64,000 bases of DNA from Ottowia sp. GTDB taxonomy: Bacteria; Pseudomonadota; Gammaproteobacteria; Burkholderiales; Burkholderiaceae_C. A model generated the notes under the pieces. The model ran no database searches. It was not told the DNA's origin and was given only the letters and a program-made list of their open reading frames with translations. The translations under genes were made by a program, and so were the position numbers. The stretch covers positions 434,001 through 498,000 of the forward strand of contig NZ_JADJCO010000002.1 of the NCBI RefSeq assembly GCF_016703145.1, written 5' to 3'. This document shows, in pieces, positions 35,610 through 43,399 of the stretch (position 1 is its first letter; each line of letters opens with the position of its first letter).

Positions 35610-35630
35610 GGGGAAATCTTCATCCGGCTC
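35610..35630. repeat. 21-bp direct repeat, left copy
   Basis: Begins GGGGAAATCTTCATCCGGCT and is identical over 21 bp to 36475-36495. The two copies bracket the RHH/PIN pair. A diverged relative is seen near 40076-40090. Confidence 0.8.
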
Positions 35631-35676
35631 GGTGTCCTCCCTGTTTTCCCTGTACTTGCAAAGCCCGGTCCGAGCC

Positions 35677-35940
35677 ATGACCACCACCGTCAAACTTCCG
35701 CCCGAGCTGGAGCAATCGCTGCGCCAGCACTGCGCCGCCGCCGGCCGTGGCATCAGCGAAGTCATGCGCGATGCGCTGGCCGCCTACCTGGCCAGCACGC
35801 CGGCCGCGCCCGCCTCGGCCTGGTCGCTGGGGGCCGACCTGTTCGGCCGCCATGCCGGCCCGGCCGACCTGGCCGCCGCGCGCCGCGGCCACGCGGGTGA
35901 CGCTTGGGCGCGGAAGCACGCGCGCCGCTCCGCTTCATGA
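35677..35940 (+). CDS. CopG-type ribbon-helix-helix antitoxin
   Basis: An 87-aa protein: RHH domain TTTVKLPPELEQSLRQHCAA followed by GRGISEVMRDALAAYLAS, then a C-terminal tail (ADLFGRHAGPADLAAARRGH) of the kind that enters the PIN toxin active site. It overlaps the PIN gene by ATGA. ATG at 35677 was chosen from the conserved RHH start. Confidence 0.85.
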   Translation: MTTTVKLPPELEQSLRQHCAAAGRGISEVMRDALAAYLASTPAAPASAWSLGADLFGRHAGPADLAAARRGHAGDAWARKHARRSAS

Positions 35941-36428
35941 GCGAAGGCCCCGCCACCCCGCCGCCGCACGTGGCCGAGCCGCCCGCGCGCTGGGTCGTCG
36001 CGCCGCGCGGCCAGGTGCTGGTGGACAGCGGCCCGCTGCTGGCCCTGTTCAACGCCGCCGACGGCTGGCACGCTCCGGTCGCGGCCTGGCTCAAGACGCA
36101 CCCCGACGTCGCCCTGGTCAGCACCTGGCCCGTGCTGACCGAGGTCTGCGCCCTGCTGGCGCGGCGCGTGCACAACCAGGCGGCGCTGGACTTCCTGCTG
36201 TGGGTGGAGCGCGGCGCGCTGCACGTCGACGCGCCCGCCGAGGCCAGCCTGGCGCGGATGCGCCGCATCGCGCAGCGCTTTGCCGACCTGCCGCTGGACC
36301 TGGCCGACGCCTCCATCGCCGAGGCCGCCGAGCGCCTGGGCCTGCGCCGCATCCTCAGCATCGATGCCGACTCGGGCGTCTACCGCGACGCGCGCGGCCG
36401 CCCCTTGGTCAACCTGCTGCGCTGCTAG
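35937..36428 (+). CDS. PIN-domain toxin (VapC-like)
   Basis: A 163-aa PIN ribonuclease. Metal-binding acids are in QVLVDSGPLLALF (D), WPVLTEVCALL (E), LPLDLADASIAEAAERL (D) and ILSIDADSGVYR (D). The first ~30 residues before the PIN fold are not conserved-looking; an in-frame start at 35904 would add more. It follows its RHH antitoxin (antitoxin-first order, opposite to the pair at 34294). Confidence 0.87.
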   Translation: MSEGPATPPPHVAEPPARWVVAPRGQVLVDSGPLLALFNAADGWHAPVAAWLKTHPDVALVSTWPVLTEVCALLARRVHNQAALDFLLWVERGALHVDAPAEASLARMRRIAQRFADLPLDLADASIAEAAERLGLRRILSIDADSGVYRDARGRPLVNLLRC

Positions 36429-36474
36429 CCACCCGGTGAACCAGCCGCGCAACTTGGTGCGCGGGATCTCTCAT

Positions 36475-36495
36475 GGGGAAATCTTCATCCGGCTC
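36475..36495. repeat. 21-bp direct repeat, right copy
   Basis: Same 21-bp sequence as 35610-35630, in the same orientation, 865 bp apart; both are followed by a degenerate TGTCC. Confidence 0.8.
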
Positions 36496-36527
36496 CATGT
36501 CCCGATGATCCTGTCTTCCACGCCTCG

Positions 36528-37793
36528 TCAACTCACGCGAGTACGGCGCAAGCCCTTTCCGGCAAGGCCTGCCAGCGCGACGGAAAGCAGCATCAGCGCC
36601 CATTCGCCAAGCGTGGGAACGGGGGCGATCGACGGCGCCGGCACGGTAAAGCTCATGCGCACCTCACCGGGCAAGCCGGGCCCGCCGGCCGCACCACCAC
36701 CGCCCGCGCCAACCGGCGGACCGCCCGCGGCGCCACCGCTGGCGCCGTTGCCGTTGCTGCCGCTGGCACCGCCCGCACAAGCCACCAGGTCCGTGAGCAC
36801 GGCCCCAGGGTCGCCGGCTTTACCACGCCCACCCGGCAAACCATCCTTTCCACCCCCCTCGCCAGCCTGGGGCTCCCTTGCGTTGCCAGGGTTGCCCGTT
36901 TCGCCCGCCGCGCCACTTGCACCAGCTTTTCCGCTGAGACCACCCATCCCTCCCGCACCCCCCAAACCGGCCGTCACGCCGCTTCCGCCCGGGCCTCCAT
37001 TGCCCCCGAAGCCGCCATTGCCACCTCCGCCGCCACCGCCGCCATCTCCACCGGTCCGATAGATCAACGTTGGCGGATCTCCCCCTCCCATCGCGCCTCC
37101 CGGCCCGCCCGCCGCGCCGTTGGTGCCTATACCGCCCGCACCACCAGCACCGCCCGTGCCCCCCGTGATGCCGCTGCCCCCGGCGCCGCCCAGGGCGCCA
37201 GCGCCACCCGTTCCCCCGTTGCCTCCAGGTTCCCCCGTGCCACCGCGCGATGGGTTGTTCGGGTCATTGGTGGCGAGCGGCCCGGTTGCACCTTGAGCAC
37301 CGTTCGTTCCCGCGGTGCCGTTCGCACCCGCGCCACCCGCTCCGCCAACGCCACCGTGCGTGGCACTCGCGCCCATGCCGACGCCGCCTGCTCCACCCCC
37401 GCCGGCGTTGCCACCGCCACCGCCACCATTGGCGGTGATTCCCGACAGGCCGAGCCCCGTGACCGACGAGATGCCGCCGCCGCCGGCGGAAGCAGCCCCC
37501 GTGGCAGCCGCTCCGGCCGCCCCTGCGTGCACGACCAGCGAAGCCCCGGCTGCGACAGCCACGGTGGCCTTGCAATACCCGCCGCCACCGCCGCCGCCGC
37601 CGCTGAAAGAGCCGCCGCCAAAGCCGCCGCCGCCGCCACCGCCCCAAACTTCAATCGTGATGCGGGTGACGCCCGTTGGCACCGTGCATGTGCCCGCCGC
37701 GTTGACGCCGCTGATGCAATTCGCAGCCATGCCATGGCCAGAATGCGCCAGAAAGATGAGTGCCAAGGCCACTCGAGATTTCGACAGTTTCAC
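36528..37793 (-). CDS. Glycine-rich secreted protein with IPTL-CTERM-like sorting tail
   Basis: 421 aa. Start is a GTG at 37793 (GGAC/AAGAAG just upstream) that gives a signal peptide (SRVALALIFLAHSGHGMA, cleavage near residue 22). The middle (about 50-350) is very Gly/Ala-rich, with runs such as WGGGGGGGGFGG and triplets like GGAGGAGG, probably a polyglycine-helix or fibre-like surface protein. The C-terminus PVPTLGEWALMLLSVALAGL followed by a basic tail (RRTR) matches the IPTL-CTERM pattern: motif, membrane helix, Arg cluster. Longer upstream frame rejected. First of three sorting-tail proteins in a row. Confidence 0.82.
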   Translation of the reverse strand: MKLSKSRVALALIFLAHSGHGMAANCISGVNAAGTCTVPTGVTRITIEVWGGGGGGGFGGGSFSGGGGGGGGYCKATVAVAAGASLVVHAGAAGAAATGAASAGGGGISSVTGLGLSGITANGGGGGGNAGGGGAGGVGMGASATHGGVGGAGGAGANGTAGTNGAQGATGPLATNDPNNPSRGGTGEPGGNGGTGGAGALGGAGGSGITGGTGGAGGAGGIGTNGAAGGPGGAMGGGDPPTLIYRTGGDGGGGGGGGNGGFGGNGGPGGSGVTAGLGGAGGMGGLSGKAGASGAAGETGNPGNAREPQAGEGGGKDGLPGGRGKAGDPGAVLTDLVACAGGASGSNGNGASGGAAGGPPVGAGGGGAAGGPGLPGEVRMSFTVPAPSIAPVPTLGEWALMLLSVALAGLAGKGLRRTRVS

Positions 37794-37971
37794 GGCTTCT
37801 TGTCCTTGTTGTTGAGAGCGATGATCAAACCGGTCGATCACATCCTGGCTTGACGGATCGATGCAAGCGTGGGCGCAACGGGCGGCATCCGGCGAGCGTC
37901 TGCTGGACACCAGGAGGTGCGGATGCCGACGCATCACTGGAGACCCGCAAAGCGGAGCGGCCCAGATGACG

Positions 37972-38002
37972 AAAAACCGCCCGGTACACCCGAGGCGGTT
38001 TT
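37972..38002 (-). terminator. Terminator after the gene at 38053 (usable in both directions)
   Basis: AAAAACCGCC and GGCGGTTTT form the stem (37972-37981 and 37994-38002) with T runs on either strand. The 259-bp gap 37794-38052 otherwise holds only the upstream region of the glycine-rich gene. Confidence 0.75.
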
Positions 38003-38052
38003 CCTGTGCACGAGACCGCACGCCGGCCAGCAGCCGGCATGCGGCGCATGCT

Positions 38053-39606
38053 TTACGGTTGCTGCGCGCGCTTGCGGCGACGCAGGGCCAGGGCGCCGGC
38101 ACCGGCACTCAGCAAGCCCAGCAGGCCCAAGCCGGCGACATCCAGCGTCGGAACAGGGGTGACGGCGGGGCCGGGCGGAGGCGGAGGCAAAATGGGCGGC
38201 ACGCCCGTGCAGGTGGCCGTCACGTAGAAATCGGCGATGGCGCCCAATGCGCATGCGCCACCAGTGCAATCGTTCCTGAATTGCCCGCCATCCAGCCTCA
38301 AGCCAATGGTGTTCTGCCCACGCCTGAAACCGGGAATGTTTGGCGTGACCGCTGGCGTGAATGCGCCAAAACCATTGGGCAAATACAGATCGGTGCTCTC
38401 TACGGCGCCTGCGGGCTGCACGAACACGGAGTTGCCGTAGTCATCGAACCCGAACCGGCCATCGAGCTTGATGGTGGCCAGATCGACGTTGTTGCCCACC
38501 GTGATGGGCTGGTTCAGCGCGAATATGGCGGCGTTGAAGCCCGACTTGCTCTGCCCGGTCGCCAGCGGATAGGGCACGCCGGGAATGTCGGCGCCTGAGG
38601 GATCCGTCGTGCCGGGGCTGATCCAGCGGGCGGCGGTTTCCTCTCCGGAGGGCAAGGCGGCCGGCTTGAAGTAGCCGTGCCAGATGAAGTCGTCGAACAA
38701 GGGCTGCTCGACGTTCTCGAGCGCCTGGGGCGCCGTGCTGCTGTTGGTGCGCCACGTCCACTTCCAGTCGCGGGCATTCGTCGTGAACGGGCCAATCCTG
38801 ATCGTGTCGCCGGCCCTGTTGCCCATGGGGCAGAGGAGGGGGGTGGTGGGCTGCTCGGCCACAGGCGTCAGGCAGTCGGCGGTGATTTCGAAATCCGCCA
38901 CCACCCCAACGGGCCAGGTTGCAGTGGTGTTTTCGCTGTCGAGAGCCAGCCCGATGGTGTTGGCACCGTAATAAAAGCCCAGACCGCTGGTGCCATCCAG
39001 GCTGATGGCCGCTGGCGACGTCCAGGAGCCTCCCGAGATCGTGGTGCTCTTGATCCAGGGCGCGTTGTTGGCAACGCCCCCGGGCAGGATGGTGGGTTTG
39101 ACGGCCAGCAGTGCACCATTGTCGAATCCGCCCGTGCCCCTGATCTTGATGGTGGACAGATCGACGTCGGTGCCGATGGTGATGGGCTCGTTGTAAATGA
39201 AGGTGGCGCGGCCGGCCACCCAGGCGCCATCGGCAACCACGCCGACGGTGTTCACGGCCGGATATTGGCCGGGGGTGGTTTCGTCCGCGGTCGCGCCGAA
39301 CGACAGCCACTTGCCCTGGAGGAGCGTAGTCGCCAGGCTGCCGGCGCCGGCGCCATGCGTTTGGTCCGCAGGGTTAAACCATGTAGTGCCCCCCCACCGG
39401 TAGTCGTCGACGATGGTGGCAATGCCGTTCGGAGCCGCGACATAGCGTGCATCGGTGGACCAGTCAGCCTTGTTGGCGGTGTTGATGCGCACTCCGGGGG
39501 CATTGGGGCCGCAGGTCAGCGTTGCCGCCTGCGCGCCGCTCATGGCGCCGAGGCCCGCGACGGCCGCGGCCAGCAGCGACAGCTTGTGCCTGTTGAATGT
39601 ACTCAT
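38053..39606 (-). CDS. Secreted two-domain protein with C-terminal sorting tail
   Basis: 517 aa, function unknown. Signal peptide (LSLLAAAVAGLGAMSGAQAA, about residues 8-27). The body has two similar halves of about 230 residues, each with an F/Y-x-W-x-G-x-x-W/Y opening (YRWGGTTWFNPADQ; FIWHGYFKPAALP), an ITIGTDVDLSTIKIRGTGGF-type strand (second copy ITVGNNVDLATIKLDGRFGF) and a NTIGLxLD segment, so an internal duplication. The tail TPVPTLDVAGLGLLGLLSAG plus RRRKR is a sorting signal of the IPTL-CTERM kind. ATG at 39606 follows GAAGGA; a TTG two codons upstream is less likely. Confidence 0.82.
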   Translation of the reverse strand: MSTFNRHKLSLLAAAVAGLGAMSGAQAATLTCGPNAPGVRINTANKADWSTDARYVAAPNGIATIVDDYRWGGTTWFNPADQTHGAGAGSLATTLLQGKWLSFGATADETTPGQYPAVNTVGVVADGAWVAGRATFIYNEPITIGTDVDLSTIKIRGTGGFDNGALLAVKPTILPGGVANNAPWIKSTTISGGSWTSPAAISLDGTSGLGFYYGANTIGLALDSENTTATWPVGVVADFEITADCLTPVAEQPTTPLLCPMGNRAGDTIRIGPFTTNARDWKWTWRTNSSTAPQALENVEQPLFDDFIWHGYFKPAALPSGEETAARWISPGTTDPSGADIPGVPYPLATGQSKSGFNAAIFALNQPITVGNNVDLATIKLDGRFGFDDYGNSVFVQPAGAVESTDLYLPNGFGAFTPAVTPNIPGFRRGQNTIGLRLDGGQFRNDCTGGACALGAIADFYVTATCTGVPPILPPPPPGPAVTPVPTLDVAGLGLLGLLSAGAGALALRRRKRAQQP

Positions 39607-39844
39607 GTTCAATATCCTTCAAAAAACAAAGTTACAGAGATGCCTTGCATGTCTTTGCCGTCACGCAGGCCAATGCACGAACAGCGTGCTGGATGCCTGG
39701 CCCTGCCTGTGGTGCGCTCCAGAACGCCACAGCGATGGTGATGATTGCGTCTCATGCCATCTCACGCGGCCAGGTTGTCCGCGTGAGTGGTAGACGGTCC
39801 ATCTGCCTGACTGAATGATTTAGGCAGAAGTTGCAAATCTTATC

Positions 39845-39980
39845 TTTTGGTTTTTCTTCAATTCATTTGAACTTCTTTCTATCGCGACCAAATTTCCAAG
39901 CAAGGGGTGCGCAAAAACAACAAACAGTCCAGCGATGTTCTTGCCAGGACGGGCAGGCCTGACCTGCACAGGCAAGAAAC
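39845..39980. promoter_or_regulatory. Conserved upstream region, copy A
   Basis: Three blocks match 42286-42418 in the same order and spacing: a T-rich block ending TTCATTTGAA (39845-39871), GCGCAAAAACAACAAACA (39909-39926) and CAGGCAAGA (from about 39969). The 567-bp gap 39607-40173 holds this region, an 8-bp inverted repeat GCGGGAAA...TTTCCCGC (40074-40104) and a terminator, and no gene I can support. Confidence 0.5.
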
Positions 39981-40125
39981 AACAGGGCCGCCGAAACCCC
40001 TGCCTCTACGGCTTGACCTGGATGTAGAAAAACAAATGAATAAGCAAAAAACCAATCACATCACGGATGTATGGCGGGAAATTTCATCCGACCCTGTTTC
40101 CCGCGATGTCCCGTATGACTGAAAG

Positions 40126-40166
40126 AAACCGCCCCCCTGGGAAAAATCCCAGGGGGGCGGGTTTTT
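40126..40166 (-). terminator. Strong terminator after the gene at 40174
   Basis: Stem AAACCGCCCCCCTGGGA/TCCCAGGGGGGCGGGTTTTT around a short A-rich loop; T run for plus-strand reading and TTTCTTT for minus-strand reading. Confidence 0.85.
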
Positions 40167-40173
40167 CATGCCC

Positions 40174-42174
40174 TTACTTGGCGCGCTGGCGGCGGCGCAG
40201 TGCCAGGCCGCCCAGGCCCGCGCTCAGCAGGCTCAGCAGGCCCAGGCCGGCGGCTTCCAGCGTGGGCACGGGCTGAACCGGCGTTGCCACGGGCGGCTGC
40301 GGATCAGTCACGTTCACAGTGCGCGTCACCTGCGCCGCGGCGGTGAAGGTTCCTTGGTTATTCGTGCCGCCAGACTGGTCGGCCGCGATGATGCAGGGGC
40401 CCGCCGCCAGCGGTGTGACCATGACCGGGGTGCCGCCTACCGTGCATTTGTCGGGCGTCAGGCTGGTGTAGGTCACCGGCAGGCCGGAGCTGGCCGTGGC
40501 CACGGGCTCGATGGGGAAGCCACCGTCTCCCAGCAGGCGCGAGGGCGTTTGCGGCGGGAAGGTGATGGCCTGGTCGCCCGCCGCATAGATCTGCATGGTT
40601 TGCTGTACGGGTGCCGCGGCAGCGACGTCGTAGGGGGTTCCATCGATGGTCTGTGTTCCGGCGGGTGCATTGGCCACGATCGTGCATTCGCCCGTGACGA
40701 CGGGGCTCGCCGGTGTCACCACACCCGTTGCCTCGTCCACCGTGCACACCGCCGTATTCAGGCTGGTATAGGCCACCGGGATGCCGGCGCTGCTGGTGGC
40801 GCCCGCCGTCCAGTTGAAGGCGCCGCCCGCGTTGTACACAGCCGGATCGGGCACCGGGAAGTTGATGATTTGCTTGGTCGGGTCCAGTTCCGCCAGGCGG
40901 GCGATGCCGTGGCGCACGATGCCGCCGACCAGGTTGAACTTGCCGCCGATGTAGAGCCTGTCGTTGCCATCGGGCAGCACGGCCCACACCCAGGCGTCGG
41001 CGCCGTTGGAGGTGTCGAACGTGGTGTCCGGCGTGCCGTCGGTGTTGAAGCGCGCGATGCGCCGCCGTGGGACGTCGGCGCCGATCACGGCGTTGGTGTC
41101 CGGGTTGCGCTCTCCCACCATGCCGAAATCGCCACCCACGACGATCTTGCCGTCGGGCTGCAGCGCCACGGACGAGCCCCACCAGTTGATGAAGGACTTG
41201 AAGTCGTTGTCTGGCGTGCCGTTGCTGTTGAGGCGCGCCACGCCTGCATGGTATTTGCCGGCATATTGCAAGGTGCCGCCGTTGATCAGGATTTTTCCGT
41301 CGCTTTGCAGCGCCATCTGATAGACGGGGAAGGTGCCTGTCCAGGCGCCGTTCACGGCGGCCGGATTGCCGGCGTTCGGGACGAAGCTGGTATCGAGCGA
41401 GCCATTGGCGTTCAAGCGCGCCACACCATAGATGGCCGTGCCCTGCACGTTGGTGAAGCTGCCCGAGATCAGGATCTTGCCGTCCGCTTGCAGCTTCACG
41501 TCTTCGATGTTGCCGTTGGCGCCCGTGCCCACGTTGAAGCTGTTGTCCAGCGTGCCGTTGGCGTTCAGCCGCGCGATGCGGTTGCGGGCCACGCCGTCGA
41601 TGTAGGTGAAGTAGCCGCCGATGACGATCTTGCCGTCGGCGGGCTGCACGGCGATGCCGCGCACGTTGTGGTTGGACTTGACCTTGCCGGCGGGCGCGTT
41701 GATGAAGCCGGAGTCCAGCGTGCCATCGGCGTTGAGACGAGCAATGCCCCATATCGAGGTGGCCGTGGCGCTGTTCGACGGCGTGACCCAGTGGAACTGG
41801 CCACCGATCAGGATCTTGCCGTTCGGCTGAATGGCGATGGCCTTGACGAATTCGTCGGTCTTGACCTTGAACGCCGTGTCGTGCGAGTCGTCGGCGTTGT
41901 AGCGTGCCACGCCCTGGTAGCCCAGCTGGCCTTCCACGGTGTTGAACAGGCCGCCGACCACCAGGCGGTTGCTGCCGTCCTTGACCATGACCATGGTTTC
42001 GAGGTTGGTGCCGCCGCCAATGGCGAAGTCGTCGGGTGCGTACACGGCTGCGTTCGCCAGCCCCAGGGTGCAGGCCCAGGCCAGCAATGCGGAGGGCGCG
42101 GCCCTCCGGATGACCTGGCGGCCGCGCGTACCACGACCATGGGTCTTTGCCTTCAATTTGAACAGATTTGCCAT
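40174..42174 (-). CDS. Delta-60 repeat (beta-propeller) secreted protein with sorting tail
   Basis: 666 aa. Signal peptide (PSALLAWACTLGLANA, about residues 27-43). Residues ~50-430 are repeats of the delta-60 type with the pattern ALQPDGKIVVGGDF ... RIARFNTDGTPDTTFD, expected to fold as a beta-propeller. Two strand-rich modules follow (~435-620) with VAYTSLNTAVCTVDEATG and VTYTSLTPDKCTVGG. The tail QPVPTLEAAGLGLLSLLSAG plus RRRQR matches its neighbours' sorting signals. ATG at 42174 has GAGG upstream. Divergent from the response regulator. Confidence 0.85.
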   Translation of the reverse strand: MANLFKLKAKTHGRGTRGRQVIRRAAPSALLAWACTLGLANAAVYAPDDFAIGGGTNLETMVMVKDGSNRLVVGGLFNTVEGQLGYQGVARYNADDSHDTAFKVKTDEFVKAIAIQPNGKILIGGQFHWVTPSNSATATSIWGIARLNADGTLDSGFINAPAGKVKSNHNVRGIAVQPADGKIVIGGYFTYIDGVARNRIARLNANGTLDNSFNVGTGANGNIEDVKLQADGKILISGSFTNVQGTAIYGVARLNANGSLDTSFVPNAGNPAAVNGAWTGTFPVYQMALQSDGKILINGGTLQYAGKYHAGVARLNSNGTPDNDFKSFINWWGSSVALQPDGKIVVGGDFGMVGERNPDTNAVIGADVPRRRIARFNTDGTPDTTFDTSNGADAWVWAVLPDGNDRLYIGGKFNLVGGIVRHGIARLAELDPTKQIINFPVPDPAVYNAGGAFNWTAGATSSAGIPVAYTSLNTAVCTVDEATGVVTPASPVVTGECTIVANAPAGTQTIDGTPYDVAAAAPVQQTMQIYAAGDQAITFPPQTPSRLLGDGGFPIEPVATASSGLPVTYTSLTPDKCTVGGTPVMVTPLAAGPCIIAADQSGGTNNQGTFTAAAQVTRTVNVTDPQPPVATPVQPVPTLEAAGLGLLSLLSAGLGGLALRRRQRAK

Positions 42175-42277
42175 ATAAAGCCTCGGGTTGCGGTCCGGCC
42201 CGCCACCTTGCTCCCAAGTCGGCGCGCAGAACTAAGAAAGGAAATTTTCCAGGATGGGTTATATAGAATTTGTAAAT

Positions 42278-42418
42278 CCAAATGATTTGGTTTTTTGCTT
42301 GTTCATTTGAATTTATACAAATTGCCCTCAACTCTCCAGGATGCAGGCACGCAAAACAACAAACAATCGAGGCGTGTTCATGCAAAAACATACACACTCG
42401 ACCCGCTCAGGCAAGAGG
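42278..42418. promoter_or_regulatory. Conserved upstream region, copy B, with 13-bp palindrome
   Basis: Carries the same three blocks as 39845-39980 (42286-42311, 42349-42365, from about 42408) at nearly identical spacing, plus the perfect palindrome CCAAATGATTTGG (42278-42290). It lies in the 376-bp divergent gap between the delta-60 gene and the response regulator and probably contains both promoters. Confidence 0.5.
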
Positions 42419-42550
42419 CTGCCCAGCCCGGCCGAGACCCGTCCATGGATAGTGAAAAAACAAAGAAAAAGAAGAAAAAACAAACAATCCACGGCGCGGA
42501 TGTGTGAAAATTCACAACCGTCAGACATGCGATGAAAGCCTCATGACCAC

Positions 42551-43393
42551 ATGATCAACAGTGAAATACAGTCTCCGCATGTATTGATCATTGATGACGA
42601 TCCAGATCAGCTTCGTCTCTTGGTGGCTGCCCTGCGCAATGCAGCGTATCGCGTCAGCGTGGCGCTCGATGGTGACCAAGGCTATGCACGAGCGACGGTA
42701 TTGCTGCCGGACCTGATTTTTCTGGATGTGCGCATGCCTGGGCGCAACGGCATCACGATCGCCCGCCTGCTGAAATCGAATCCCGCGACCCAGCATATTC
42801 CGATTCTGATCATTTCCGCCCTGACCGACAAGCATGAGCGATTGGCCGGCCTGCGGGCTGGTGCCGTGGACTATATCGACAAGCCCTTCCATGTCGATGA
42901 GGTCCTGGAGCGGACCCGCATCCATCTGGCGCTTTCTCAAGGAAAAACCTTTCCCATCGTGGCGGGCGCTGGCAGTGATCCACCACCCTCCGGTGGCAAC
43001 ACCCCGTTGAATTCCCTGCCCGCCGATTTGATGTTGAAGCGAGTGGCGATGGAATTCATCCTGAATCATATCCATGAATCTTCCCTGAAGAGTTCGGATG
43101 TGGCCTCCAATCTGGAGGTGCCGATGCGGCGCTTGAATGCCGTATTCGAAGCCTGCGATGGCATGTCGGTCTTCGAATTCATCCGGCAGGAGCGCATGCG
43201 CAGGGCGGCACTGATGCTCGGGCAAAGCGAATTGGCGGTGGCGGATGTCGCCACGGAAGTCGGCTATGCGAATCCGGCGAACTTTTCAACCGAGTTCAGA
43301 AAATTCTGGGGAAAATCGCCAATGCAACTGCGGAACGAATCGCAGTCGAATTCCGAGACATTGCAACAGCTCATTGCATCGAAATTCAAGTGA
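42551..43393 (+). CDS. Response regulator with AraC-type DNA-binding domain
   Basis: 280 aa. Receiver domain (about 10-125) with acidic pocket IIDDDPDQ, phospho-acceptor D59 in LIFLDVRMPG, and the conserved Lys in DYIDKPFHVDEV. A linker of about 45 residues leads to an AraC/XylS double HTH (about 175-262; MSVFEFIRQERMRRAALML and VATEVGYANPANFSTEFRKF). It lies 6 bp upstream of a histidine kinase gene, so the two form a two-component system; targets may be the adjacent sorting-tail proteins (inference from position only). Confidence 0.92.
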   Translation: MINSEIQSPHVLIIDDDPDQLRLLVAALRNAAYRVSVALDGDQGYARATVLLPDLIFLDVRMPGRNGITIARLLKSNPATQHIPILIISALTDKHERLAGLRAGAVDYIDKPFHVDEVLERTRIHLALSQGKTFPIVAGAGSDPPPSGGNTPLNSLPADLMLKRVAMEFILNHIHESSLKSSDVASNLEVPMRRLNAVFEACDGMSVFEFIRQERMRRAALMLGQSELAVADVATEVGYANPANFSTEFRKFWGKSPMQLRNESQSNSETLQQLIASKFK

Positions 43394-43399
43394 CCGAGC

